DNA of 64,000 bases from a virus. This document shows positions 37,501 to 44,753 of the stretch, piece after piece. A program made the translations under genes and the position numbers. Below the pieces are notes generated by a model. The model saw only the letters and a list, made by a program, of their open reading frames with translations. It was not told where the DNA came from and did no database searches. Each line of letters opens with the position of its first letter. Position 1 is the stretch's first letter. Location of the stretch: IMG/VR virus record IMGVR_UViG_3300008259_004750, positions 1 through 64,000 of that record. The stretch is one strand, 5' to 3'.

Positions 37501-39464
37501 CTAGAACTACCGGTACTGGGCCAATTACCTGTTAATAACATTGCAATATCTCCATTAAAGGTGATATTATTATTAAGATAATAATCTCTATAGTTACTTA
37601 GAAAACAATTATTTGATGTTGTTGCAGTACATCCGCAACAATAACGGTACGGAGAAGCTCCACTTGTCCAAATCTTAAGCTCATTTAAAGTAACACTTAT
37701 TCCATCGGCCGCAAATACTGATGCGACTGAGTTAAACATTGATGTAACCCAACTAACTGTAGTACTTTCTGTACCGTAATATAAAAAAATATCATAGTCA
37801 CATTCCCAAAAACACTTAACATTTTTTGTAGCAACTGTGGTTACATATGAATTTAAATTATTAGGGTCTATATTTTCTAAAATTATGTTATCTAAATTAT
37901 TTGAAACTAAATCCCCAGCAGGAGAAAAATAACTTAGTACATCTTCTTGATTATCAACTACGGAACAGTCAAAGTTTATTGGTTCATAATTTTCTAAACA
38001 ATGGTGAGTATCTCCGCTAATATTGTTTACATCAATTTTCATAGTACCATCGGCAATCAAACCGCTAATACCATCTTTAGTAAAAATTATTGAGGCATTT
38101 GAATCCTGTTTACCCTCGATAATACCGTCATAGTATTCTCCTAACTCAACATCTAAAATTTCTCCAAATTCATTGGTAACTCTAAAAGAATCCGATAATA
38201 TCTTCTTTCTAACTAAATTTAATTTAACACTATAATCTTTAACGGGTAACTCGACACTCAATTTTTTAGGTTTATCCGTTAATACGGATTCTAAAAATTT
38301 TTTATTAGTTTCAAAAACAGAGTTACCGTGAATTTTACTAATTAATTGTACTTCCTCTAAAATAACTAAATCAGTTGTATTACCAGTACTACAAGTGTGT
38401 TTCTTACATTCCCAACCACATGTTTGACAAGTATCTACGCAAGTATCACATATTGATGTTGGTTGACAACCACAATTAATTTGTTTTGATAATACACCAC
38501 CGCAAATATCACAACCATAATTAACATGAGGGTCATGAATATCGTTTTCTGACCTTGGAGGATAAACATATATACATCTTCCATTTGTAAAATTATTTCC
38601 ACAACAAGAACAAGTTTCAATACATGTTAACTCAGAAGTCACCCTTGAGTATCCGGTGAATGTTGTTGGGCTTCCGTCCGCATGGTGATAAAATTTATTT
38701 TCAGCTCTAGCACCCAAATAAAAAAATATGTTTTTATTATTAGGGTATATTTGATTTAAAGTAGTCTCTCCTGAATTGGGTGAATATTCATCAAACAATC
38801 TAGGTTTTAAAATCATCTCAACAGTCCAACCTTTATTTACTCTTTCAGGTAAAATGTCGTAATCATATCCAAATAATTTATAAAATCCTTGATAGAATCC
38901 ACCATATAGTTCATGATAATAACCCGCGTAATCATCCCTTTTAGTTACTACTTCATATAGAACTTTCTCATTAAATCCTGAAAATCTAAAGTTTGGTAAA
39001 TCAGTATTTGATTTAACCTGAAACATTTTAAATCTTCTATCAAAATGATTTCTACTAAATTTAATACTTGAATTAAAAATACCATTGGTAAAATAAATTG
39101 TTTGGTCGGTCATACCGGTCACCAAACCGTTATCAATACCCGTCAAACCAATATCACAGGTTGAACCTGATAATATACAATTTAAATCCTCATCTTCAGG
39201 ATTATAATAATTTTGAGAAACAAAAATATTATATGGGTTATATACTCCATAATATAAGGTAATATCTTGTACAGTATTGGTATCATTTATATCAATATAA
39301 ATTGGTAACTTATTACCATAAGTTTGAGCAATTAGATAAGGAGAGAATACTACCTCTTGATTAAACCCCGTTTCATCGGAAGTTAAAGAGATATCTGTAA
39401 AATCCAAAGTGAATTTAGGGTACAGATTTGGATATACGTATTGATTAATATTCTGCCTCGCCAT
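31518..39464 (-). CDS. giant metalloprotease-bearing Thr/Pro adhesin, 2,648 residues
   Basis: Order of parts: a LamG-like N-terminal region (~1-270, FFYLGARAENKFYH); a Cys-rich zinc-ribbon-like insert (~275-350); a reprolysin-like M12 metzincin domain (~560-800) with zinc site HEIGHNFTSYH (H714, E715, H718, H724) and Met-turn TIMSYG (M780); then Thr/Pro linkers separating a jelly-roll-like module, a Cys module, a propeller-like domain and a second LamG-like domain (~1650-1900), a ~440-residue Thr/Pro stretch, another Cys module and a C-terminal Cys-rich domain. The whole frame is intact. Probably a virion fibre that binds and cleaves a surface protein; the protease could instead mature virion proteins. 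Transcribed alone. Confidence 0.9.
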   Translation of the reverse strand: MARQNINQYVYPNLYPKFTLDFTDISLTSDETGFNQEVVFSPYLIAQTYGNKLPIYIDINDTNTVQDITLYYGVYNPYNIFVSQNYYNPEDEDLNCILSGSTCDIGLTGIDNGLVTGMTDQTIYFTNGIFNSSIKFSRNHFDRRFKMFQVKSNTDLPNFRFSGFNEKVLYEVVTKRDDYAGYYHELYGGFYQGFYKLFGYDYDILPERVNKGWTVEMILKPRLFDEYSPNSGETTLNQIYPNNKNIFFYLGARAENKFYHHADGSPTTFTGYSRVTSELTCIETCSCCGNNFTNGRCIYVYPPRSENDIHDPHVNYGCDICGGVLSKQINCGCQPTSICDTCVDTCQTCGWECKKHTCSTGNTTDLVILEEVQLISKIHGNSVFETNKKFLESVLTDKPKKLSVELPVKDYSVKLNLVRKKILSDSFRVTNEFGEILDVELGEYYDGIIEGKQDSNASIIFTKDGISGLIADGTMKIDVNNISGDTHHCLENYEPINFDCSVVDNQEDVLSYFSPAGDLVSNNLDNIILENIDPNNLNSYVTTVATKNVKCFWECDYDIFLYYGTESTTVSWVTSMFNSVASVFAADGISVTLNELKIWTSGASPYRYCCGCTATTSNNCFLSNYRDYYLNNNITFNGDIAMLLTGNWPSTGSSRKSIAYVGGVCNPNKTFAAHQLRLTSTTPGTPPPEGYVTNFGSNPYYNSNNCWNVAAAVHEIGHNFTSYHTFASNWNCSFTSASTTTYGNCCLDCCDGGTGSNCDCTTSILNPAGQGCISSGATIMSYGNTMQFILGPQPQRRMVDYINGLSCLGSIVTQTPTPTNTPTKTITPTYTTPTPTKPTPTPTQTSNSPCLKIYDVALPFTSTTVINNVSFVRTSTNTYSPSAQFSFVSFNCTSITTVAAQPSIIPNGGLYGNYTMSSSTQLSSITFEFSNLQNADILTFSANSGTTTASLCGGCCGLQYSQNQISGGLQCASIPNGDGGQVRILVTSSIPFDQINLSIQTPGNNGWVKVFRINNFSIPSISITPTQTITQTQTSVTPTPTSTLTTPTPTPTPTRTQTKTPTLTKTPTLTKVTPTPTRTQTKTPTLTKVTPTPTRTSTQTPTPTRTLTKTPTLTKVTPTPTTTITNTTNLSLSQTPTTTITPTITNTKTSTPITTPSQTPTTNITLTNTPTTTLTPTTTITKTITPTTTLTPTNTPSIPSLLDCNCVRFFNTGSTNSVTVTYQPCQLISPPIQQSIVAGGVLQACVSSNLYTASTSFAVSVGSCDVNGCPNTTIDSCAIVAVDTQTGLIYTYNYSSNTITYLNIGTRLSSSQSIAITNNFIFVRGSGVIRKFSYSNSPTFSGTNVANYTYSSGISNAATSPIFAIDDETIVTFNNSNQLIRVTLTSSTITSTTILFSLPTGRIPNGSLLYTTGGKYLILSRNNVLSKTYLTQYNFSGGSEAEIDITSINSTINSGNLFVYNNELYLQRKSTPPSTFRITFPNTITQVYSNGPIVSEGFSQIQSCINLGLLNSSSFNLLADYSSGSFIAEFKIVSDSIQQTNTIITFTNLLPKLNGEITTINSSITISAGTISGSTKVVIDDEYSDYVGVSEFTNIVIYSEEVFSYSISTEFEFEKTVEVEYSIENTCESDPKWDALSNNIAFRLCGEPNNPQIGVRVLRFTGGCETTGTCSNSGVSYTTGYTVIDYCSPPIYPYCESINPAYLDEEHWFQVDFVWERYTWLDVCDLYYRGGLGDITEKQLLQSLANNSVALISPPYTRGTEDLEVEIVQLNEKWLIDEHYRKGRLKIYINGRIFYTIEDFEEIIPRALNTDKEKQIGVPFNMSWGGGTQGLRENLTFISCSGKTGPYQQDPECLPTVDLTGTTLSGLTTNILLEQNFAGTFEGGISQFRFYVEPLSAPEVKHNFQLRSTQFRMFNPDCPDCKVSACTPSDFEFVVIPTTPTPTPTMTITSTVTQTNTQTNTQTPTNTKTPNQTPTQTITNTITRTNDITPTVTPTVTKTPTVTKTQTSTAEPTNTQTKTPTVTPTNTKTPTATTTQTTTVEPTKTQTKTPTQTNTPTPTYIPYEPIAISPAPTKTPAKTPASTPTLTQTVTITKTVTRTLDPTKTPDKTPLPSPTTTVTNTSSHTPTLTIGLTNTPTPTITKTPTNTVTLTQTKTQTNTPEPTKTQTKTPTKTPTLTPTNTITPTVTKTNIPERAPESPTPTNTGTKTPTPTKTPTKTIEPTNTPTNTITPTKSMASTPTVTKTPTNSVEVTKTPTNTITPTKTTTSTPMVTKTPTKTIEPTKTLTPTNTITQTLTKSIAATKTPTPTYTPTNSITPSVTITKTQTPTKTQTPSISVSITPSNTITKTPTITPTKTKTPTPTKTSVCCTTWYLYAGGSSQPQTFEIVYCDSSTGSVSLTGTESYTVSCASSVVRTTGVSGTITSNPGCICSSSTPTQTPTQTNTPTNTVTKTITPTKTITPTNTKTPTVTLTNTKTPTVTPTNTKTPTVTRTQTPTKTITKTPTNTPTKTPECNLSPAQYISGFTGISIINPINGTTFACKSFPGAALLLPCWEAWWCAGANQAQVQYATGYPTGIIDLYQTPSTRVYAQPNCVCAYPFNNPQLLFVTDYDLLAGTGIYFSCTTTCELKPSNSFGPLFPSDCSTGPGI
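31930..33650. repeat. long Thr/Pro-encoding repeat tract of the giant adhesin
   Basis: Degenerate GTTGGTGTTTTAGTATTTGT-type units, with short near-exact local duplications (for example 32000-32080), cover most of 1.7 kb and encode ~440 residues of T-P-T-x-T-x-T, broken only by one Cys module near 32165-32380. A second tract at 36100-36320 holds near-identical units containing CTAGTAGGAGTTGG at 36151, 36181 and 36301. Confidence 0.8.
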
Positions 39465-39513
39465 ACTTTTTCAAATAAATACCTTGTTTCAAAGTATTTA
39501 TTTAATAAAAACT
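39465..39513. promoter_or_regulatory. divergent promoter pair with 10-bp inverted repeat
   Basis: The 49-base gap between the giant adhesin and the plus-strand gene holds AAATAAATAC (39473-39482) and its exact reverse complement GTATTTATTT (39494-39503), 11 bases apart. Each arm presents a TATTTATT element facing outward, ending 9 and 11 bases before the two ATGs. This is the clearest case for the octamer being a promoter, since nothing else can drive either gene. Confidence 0.6.
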
Positions 39514-40359
39514 ATGATAAGTTATAACAAAGAATACTTTAAGAACAATATGTATTTCTTCTTGAAAGATAGGGGAGATAAAATTTCTTTGTACTATTCA
39601 ATTGCAGATAATTTAGTGGAATCTAGAAAAAAAGATGAAAAAAAAGATTTCAATAAAAAAGACGAAAAAAAATTAAAATCAATTATCCATAAATTTTTAA
39701 ATTCACCTAAAAAAGTATCTAAAAAAGAAATAGATAAAGAACTTAATGATGTTGAAAACGATGGAGAAATGAATGAACTTATCGATATTGATGGTACGTT
39801 CCTGAATTCAAAAGTACCTTTTTTAGATATGAAACAACACCCTAGAAAAACTATGGACCAAACAGTTTCTATGTCAAGAGTAACTAATGACCCAGTAACT
39901 AGAGGTTATCGTGTTTATTGGGGTGAGGGTGAGGAAAAGGATGATAACGTTGTTAGTGAGGTTGACTACTCAGACGCATTTGGATATGAAGAAACAAAGG
40001 ATAAAGATTATAAGGACACTGTTAAAATATTGAAAAAAATGGGTTCTGATAATGCCGAGGAAAGAGCAGTTGAGATGGGTAAGAGCCCTAAACTAGATAA
40101 GAAGAGAAAGAAAGGCGCTTTTGTTAGACAAAGATTATCAGAAAAAGATACAATTGAAGAAGAACAGAAAAAAGCTATGATGAAGATGGTTGAGGATATA
40201 TTGGCCAAAAAATCAAAGGACTCTTCCGATGTCGTTAGTAAAAACGAAACACCTATTAGTAAAATCTTAATGAAAAATTTACAGTCAATTAAAAAATTGG
40301 CGGAGCGTGAAGGAATTAATATAAATCAACTTATTAAAGCTCTTAAATCAAGTGAATAA
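39514..40359 (+). CDS. charged helical hypothetical protein, 281 residues
   Basis: I start it at the ATG at 39514 (MISYNKEYFKNNMYFFLKDR), not at the TTG 30 bases earlier, because that TTG lies upstream of the promoter element. The protein is rich in Lys, Asp and Glu with poly-Lys helices (~45-85), a conserved-looking core VSMSRVTNDPVTRGYRVYWG (~120-140), and a C-terminal helix. It may be a scaffold or internal head component, by composition and position before small head-like genes; no family recognised. Confidence 0.65.
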   Translation: MISYNKEYFKNNMYFFLKDRGDKISLYYSIADNLVESRKKDEKKDFNKKDEKKLKSIIHKFLNSPKKVSKKEIDKELNDVENDGEMNELIDIDGTFLNSKVPFLDMKQHPRKTMDQTVSMSRVTNDPVTRGYRVYWGEGEEKDDNVVSEVDYSDAFGYEETKDKDYKDTVKILKKMGSDNAEERAVEMGKSPKLDKKRKKGAFVRQRLSEKDTIEEEQKKAMMKMVEDILAKKSKDSSDVVSKNETPISKILMKNLQSIKKLAEREGININQLIKALKSSE

Positions 40360-40822
40360 AGACCTATACGGAAAAAAAGTACCATTACCAGAGGATGTCC
40401 TAATTTATCTAGGTCAATGTCACGACGCTGCGGTTGGGGCTGACGACTCAACCGAAGGGTATAAAAGAAATAAGGAATTAAGAGATAGTGGAGAAGTAAC
40501 CTACCAACAATTAAAAAGAATGAAAAATTTCTTCGATAGTTTTAATGGTCATGAGAACGATTTACCATTTATTTTAAATGGTGGTCACTATGTTAAAGGT
40601 TGGGTCGATAAAACACTGGGTTCGATGAGAGACGGAGTTGATTTGGGTAAAGAAGTAAAATCTGAAGTTTTACCTAATCAATACATTGCTCCTCACGAAA
40701 AAGAAGGTCTAAAAAATATAAATAGGCCAAGTAAAAGTCATAGTACGAACGCAGACCAATATAATTTGGAAATAACCGAGAATTTAAAAAGAATAAATGA
40801 TTTAATTAAAAAAATAATATAA
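40352..40822 (+). CDS. hypothetical protein, 156 residues
   Basis: Starts at GTG (40352-40354), overlapping the previous gene by 8 bases (GTGAATAA), which makes the GTG credible. Soluble, charged; contains SFNGHENDLPFILNGGHYVK and ends in the amphipathic helix ENLKRINDLIKKII. That terminal Leu/Ile/Lys pattern recurs in several small proteins of this window. Function unknown. Confidence 0.65.
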   Translation: MNKDLYGKKVPLPEDVLIYLGQCHDAAVGADDSTEGYKRNKELRDSGEVTYQQLKRMKNFFDSFNGHENDLPFILNGGHYVKGWVDKTLGSMRDGVDLGKEVKSEVLPNQYIAPHEKEGLKNINRPSKSHSTNADQYNLEITENLKRINDLIKKII

Positions 40823-40823
40823 C

Positions 40824-41120
40824 ATGGCACAGAGAGAACCTTTAAATTTTGAGCAACCGAATAATGAGTTGTCACAAATTGCCGAAATGGAAAGAAGAAA
40901 ACTTCTACCTAAAAACGATTTTATTAAAGACGCTAATGAATATTCATCAGTTAATAAAGATGCAATTGCCGATGGTGACTCCTATGGTAAAGGAACTGGA
41001 ATATTTTTAGATGTCTATAATCAACAAGCGGGGGCTATTCAAGATATCTTAGAAAGAAAGGCTGAGATAGTTATTAACGAATATAAAGCCAATAATCCTT
41101 ACACAACACCTAGTGCATAA
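40824..41120 (+). CDS. hypothetical protein, 98 residues
   Basis: Begins MAQREPLNFEQPNNELSQIA, one base after the preceding stop; its TAA overlaps the ATG of the next gene by one base. Mostly polar and helical, with AGAIQDILERKAEIVINEY near the C terminus. No family recognised; translation is supported by the tight packing. Confidence 0.6.
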   Translation: MAQREPLNFEQPNNELSQIAEMERRKLLPKNDFIKDANEYSSVNKDAIADGDSYGKGTGIFLDVYNQQAGAIQDILERKAEIVINEYKANNPYTTPSA

Positions 41121-41515
41121 TGAAACTTACGGAAACCGTAAAATCATTAATATTAGAAGTCGCATCAATCGATTCGATTGTTGATGCAATTAAGAAAAAA
41201 AATAAAGTAATTATTTACTACGATGGGGATGAGCCAGGTGGTCGTGGTTTGAGACAAATAGAACCTGTTTGTTTTGGTTATAGTAAAGCGGATAATCCTG
41301 TTTTAAGAGCATGGGATGAGGAAGGAGCTTCTCATACGGGATATAAGGGCGAACAACCTTTACCAGGTTGGAGATTATTCAGGGTTGATAAAATATTATC
41401 ATTCAAACAAACAGGAGAAAAATTTAATACCGCGAGACCTGGTTATAATAATTCGGGAGATAAAAGTATGTTAAAAGTTATAATTAACGCTTCATTTGGC
41501 CCGGAACAACCTTAA
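41120..41515 (+). CDS. WYL-like domain protein with N-terminal tag, 131 residues
   Basis: Residues ~18-105 follow the WYL-domain pattern: KNKVIIYYDGDEPGGRGLRQ, IEPVCFGYS, PVLRAWDE, GWRLFRVDKILSF. WYL domains bind nucleotides or nucleic acid and are found in CRISPR and phage regulators; here it is a stand-alone domain. The N terminus MKLTETVKSLILEVAS is a short amphipathic segment ending in L-E, shared in style with other small genes here and possibly a cleavable capsid-targeting tag. If so, the WYL protein could be packaged and injected. Confidence 0.6.
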   Translation: MKLTETVKSLILEVASIDSIVDAIKKKNKVIIYYDGDEPGGRGLRQIEPVCFGYSKADNPVLRAWDEEGASHTGYKGEQPLPGWRLFRVDKILSFKQTGEKFNTARPGYNNSGDKSMLKVIINASFGPEQP

Positions 41516-41526
41516 ATTTTATTATT

Positions 41527-42120
41527 ATGACAAACGAAAATGATTTAATGAGAAAACTTATGATATCCAAACAGATAATGGATAAACATAGAGAATTACC
41601 TAGAAATACTAACGGAGATATTGGTTCAATATCCGAACAAAGAATTATGGCACCTGATTTACAAAATTTTGAATCGCCAAACGCCTCTTATAATATCCCA
41701 CAAGAATTTATGCAGGAAAACGCCGCAACAAAAATCCCAAAGTATGTTAATTCAAGTGACCGAATTATGTCGTCAAAATTACCTGACGCAATCAAACAAC
41801 TGATGATTGAACATCCAATTAACCAACCAAATTCAATGTCAGGACCTACTTTGTCTGATGAGTTAGTTGAAAAAGCAGCAAGATTGATGGGAACTAGTGG
41901 CCAACAGACTCAAGAAAATACAATTCAAAGACCAATACAAAAACAAACTGTTTCTGACAATAAAGAATTTAGACAAATGTTAAAGGAAGTTGTTAAAGAA
42001 GTACTATCTGAAAATGGTGTTATTGTCGAATCTACTTCGAAATCAAATGATGTTTTTTCTTTTAAAGTAGGAAAACATATATTTGAAGGTAAAGTCACGA
42101 AAGTAAAAAAACTACAGTAA
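41527..42120 (+). CDS. hypothetical protein, 197 residues
   Basis: N-terminal half is disordered and Asn/Gln/Pro-rich (ASYNIPQEFMQENAATKIPK); the middle has a helical EKAARLMGTSG. The C-terminal ~55 residues contain FRQMLKEVVKEVLSENGVIV followed by a small beta unit (FSFKVGKHIFEGKVTKVK). It ends the plus-strand set 39514-42120 just before a terminator. Function unknown. Confidence 0.65.
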   Translation: MTNENDLMRKLMISKQIMDKHRELPRNTNGDIGSISEQRIMAPDLQNFESPNASYNIPQEFMQENAATKIPKYVNSSDRIMSSKLPDAIKQLMIEHPINQPNSMSGPTLSDELVEKAARLMGTSGQQTQENTIQRPIQKQTVSDNKEFRQMLKEVVKEVLSENGVIVESTSKSNDVFSFKVGKHIFEGKVTKVKKLQ

Positions 42121-42126
42121 AATTAA

Positions 42127-42148
42127 CCCCTCAAATGAGGGGTTTTTT
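42127..42148 (+). terminator. intrinsic terminator
   Basis: Stem CCCCTC/GAGGGG, loop AAAT, followed by TTTTTT, six bases after the stop of the 41527 gene. It separates the small-protein set from the second carbohydrate array. Confidence 0.85.
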
Positions 42149-42208
42149 GTTTTACATGGTTGATATTCTTTGTTTTTTGGTTTATAATTTTCACATATTA
42201 TTTTAATT

Positions 42209-43429
42209 ATGAGTCAAAACATTAATGTTTTAGTTCTTCCATCGGATAAAACCGGTGTTGGTAAGTTTAGGTCAACTGACCCACATGTTATGCTACAAAA
42301 CATGTACCCCGATGATTTCCATGTTGATATCGATTATGAACCAAAAATAAATGATGTTAGTTACTGGAAAAAATATCAAATAGTCCATGTCCATAGAAAT
42401 ATAGGTAATGATTACTCAGGTAATCCAGCAATAATTAATTTTATAAAATCATTAGGAATTCAAGTCGTTGTAGATTTAGATGATTATTGGTTACCTACTA
42501 TTGAACACCCTATCCATCATTTAATTCTACAAAATAAAATACATGAGAGGATTATGGATAATTTAAAAGTTGCAAGTTATGTAACAACAACGACTACTGT
42601 TTTTGCCGATGAAATAAAAAAATTAAACAAAAATGTGGTTGTTTTTCCGAATGCAATTGACCCTAATGAACCACAATTTAAACAAAAAACTGAAGAGTCA
42701 GATAGAATCAGAATTGGGTGGCTCGGTGGGTCATCCCACTTACATGATTTAATGTTACTTGATGGATTTGTTCAAAAAAACGGTAAAGAAATTAACGATA
42801 AAATTCAGTATGTTCTTTGCGGGTTCGACACTAGAGGAACAATGACTGAGATTAACAAAGAAACAGGAGAACAAAAACAAAGGCCCATTTTACCACACGA
42901 AACCGTTTGGGCGAGATATGAAGAAATTTTTACAGACAAGTATTCTATTATAGATGAAGACTATAAAAAGTTCCTTTTAAATTTTGAGGAGTTATCCTTT
43001 CCTTCCGAAAAAGAATTACCTTATCGACGAGTATGGACAAAACCTGTTACATCATATGCTATGAACTATTCTAAACTTGATGTTTCACTAGCACCGATTA
43101 AAAATCATGTATTCAATAGAATGAAATCTCAACTAAAGGTTATTGAGGCGGGATTTTATAAAAAGGCTTTAATCGCATCAGATATTGGTCCTTATAGTAT
43201 TGATTTAAAACATTGTTTGAAAAATGGTGAATTTGTTGATGGGAACGCTTTATTAGTTGATGAACATAGAAATCATAGTGACTGGTCCAAGTTCATTAAG
43301 AAATTAGTTAATAACCCTAACTTGATAACCGATATGGGTGAAAGATTGTATGAAACAGTAAAAGACACGTATGATTTGAGAAATGTTACTAAAGCAAGAG
43401 CGGAGTGGTATAAAACAATTGTAAAATGA
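42209..43429 (+). CDS. GT4-like (GT-B) glycosyltransferase, 406 residues
   Basis: A two-domain GT-B layout: an N-terminal domain with INVLVLPSDKTGVGKFR and VVVDLDDYW, and a C-terminal domain with RIRIGWLGGSSHLHDLM, LKVIEAGFYKKALIAS and a terminal helix after LLVDEH. The E-A-G-F-Y-K-K-A segment stands where GT4 enzymes have E-x7-E donor-binding residues. First gene of the second carbohydrate array; its stop overlaps the next start by four bases. The 60-base leader is T-rich without the TATTTATA octamer. Confidence 0.8.
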   Translation: MSQNINVLVLPSDKTGVGKFRSTDPHVMLQNMYPDDFHVDIDYEPKINDVSYWKKYQIVHVHRNIGNDYSGNPAIINFIKSLGIQVVVDLDDYWLPTIEHPIHHLILQNKIHERIMDNLKVASYVTTTTTVFADEIKKLNKNVVVFPNAIDPNEPQFKQKTEESDRIRIGWLGGSSHLHDLMLLDGFVQKNGKEINDKIQYVLCGFDTRGTMTEINKETGEQKQRPILPHETVWARYEEIFTDKYSIIDEDYKKFLLNFEELSFPSEKELPYRRVWTKPVTSYAMNYSKLDVSLAPIKNHVFNRMKSQLKVIEAGFYKKALIASDIGPYSIDLKHCLKNGEFVDGNALLVDEHRNHSDWSKFIKKLVNNPNLITDMGERLYETVKDTYDLRNVTKARAEWYKTIVK

Positions 43430-44154
43430 TAAAAATACCTTTAACCAAAATTTTATTTATTGATGTTGAAACTGTAGGGTGCTGTCCTGACTTCGCTAGT
43501 TGTCAGGCTCTTAATCCTACTTTGGCAACTCAATTTATTAATTACTATGATTGGTTTTTAAAAAGATTTCCTGAGGACGACACCGCGGTAAGTAATAGAG
43601 AACTGGCCGAAAAAAAACGAGACAGAATATTTGAGAAGAGGGCAACTTTAGTTCCTGAATTTGCAAAAATTGTTTGTGTAAGTGTGGCATTTGTTACGGA
43701 TAATGGTGAAGTTAAGAAACAAACTTTCTCGGGAAAAGATGAACTTGAGGTGTTAAAAGGAGTTCAAAAACTTCTTGATAGATGTGGTAAATTGGATTTC
43801 TATTTGTGTGGTCACAATCTTAAAAATTTTGATATCCCGATGATTGCTAAAAGAATGATAATCAATGGATTGATGCCACCTTCTATTTTACCTTCTTATG
43901 ATACTAAACCGTGGGAGATTAAAGCTATTGACACAAAAGAAATTTGGCAATATGGTTCGTATAGTTCAATAAGCTCTTTAGATTTACTTTGTTCTTGTAT
44001 GGATATACCAACATCTAAAGATGGTGAAATAAGTGGTGATAAAGTTCACAACGCATATTGGTTTGAAGATAAACTTGATTTAATAACAGAATATTGTGAA
44101 AAGGATGTTTTGGTATTGATTGATATTATAAAAAAATTAAAGGAGTTACAATGA
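43426..44154 (+). CDS. DEDDy 3'-5' exonuclease, PolB-exonuclease related, 242 residues
   Basis: Exo I motif LFIDVET (D13, E15), Exo II GHNLKNFD (D136) and Exo III YCEKD (Y223, D227) give the full DEDDy set with a Y-x3-D spacing. It matches the stand-alone predicted exonuclease family related to the proofreading domain of family B polymerases. There is no polymerase domain. Likely acts in phage DNA repair, replication or host DNA turnover. Overlaps the GT4 gene and the dUTPase gene by four bases each. Confidence 0.85.
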   Translation: MIKIPLTKILFIDVETVGCCPDFASCQALNPTLATQFINYYDWFLKRFPEDDTAVSNRELAEKKRDRIFEKRATLVPEFAKIVCVSVAFVTDNGEVKKQTFSGKDELEVLKGVQKLLDRCGKLDFYLCGHNLKNFDIPMIAKRMIINGLMPPSILPSYDTKPWEIKAIDTKEIWQYGSYSSISSLDLLCSCMDIPTSKDGEISGDKVHNAYWFEDKLDLITEYCEKDVLVLIDIIKKLKELQ

Positions 44155-44753
44155 TTGATTTAAATACAAACTTAAATTACTTAAAAGAAAATTCTGACAA
44201 GATTCGTGAGATGTTAGACGAAAACTTTGATGATGATATGTTTGAAACAATTTTAAATGAAACGGGGATTGATATTAGGGAGTTTGATAAACAATTTGAA
44301 AACTATACTCCTAAAATTGAACTGAAATACAAGAAATTAAACCCTGACGCAAAACCCCCTTTTTATAATTACCCGTCCGATTCGGGTTTTGATTTATATG
44401 CAACTCAGACAGTTTATATTACAAAATTTGGAAGAGCGTTAGTTCCAACAGGATTGTCGTTTGACATCAAAGATGGATATGAAATTCAAGTAAGGTCAAA
44501 AAGTGGTCTTGCGATTAATCAAGGTCTTATGGTTTTAAATTCACCAGGGACTGTTGATAATGGTTATACAGGAGAAGTCCAAGTAATCATTTTTAACACT
44601 AATGATTTTATGGTTACAATTGAAAAGGGGACAAAGATTGGTCAAGCGGTTCTTTGTCCTGTGGCGAATGGAAAGTGGGTTGATTTACAAGAAACCACAG
44701 AAGAAATTAATAAAGATAGAAATGCCAATGGTTTTGGCTCAACAGGAATATGA
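44151..44753 (+). CDS. dut: dUTP diphosphatase with N-terminal extension, 200 residues
   Basis: It hydrolyses dUTP to dUMP and PPi. All five trimeric-dUTPase motifs are present: SDSGFDLYA (76-84), RSKSGLA (115-121), GTVDNGYTGE (133-142, catalytic Asp136), GTKIGQAV (160-167) and RNANGFGSTG (190-199). The ~55-residue acidic helical N-terminal extension is unusual for the family, whose members are about 140-150 residues. Sits between the exonuclease and a glycosyltransferase in the same overlapping transcription unit. Confidence 0.95.
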   Translation: MIDLNTNLNYLKENSDKIREMLDENFDDDMFETILNETGIDIREFDKQFENYTPKIELKYKKLNPDAKPPFYNYPSDSGFDLYATQTVYITKFGRALVPTGLSFDIKDGYEIQVRSKSGLAINQGLMVLNSPGTVDNGYTGEVQVIIFNTNDFMVTIEKGTKIGQAVLCPVANGKWVDLQETTEEINKDRNANGFGSTGI

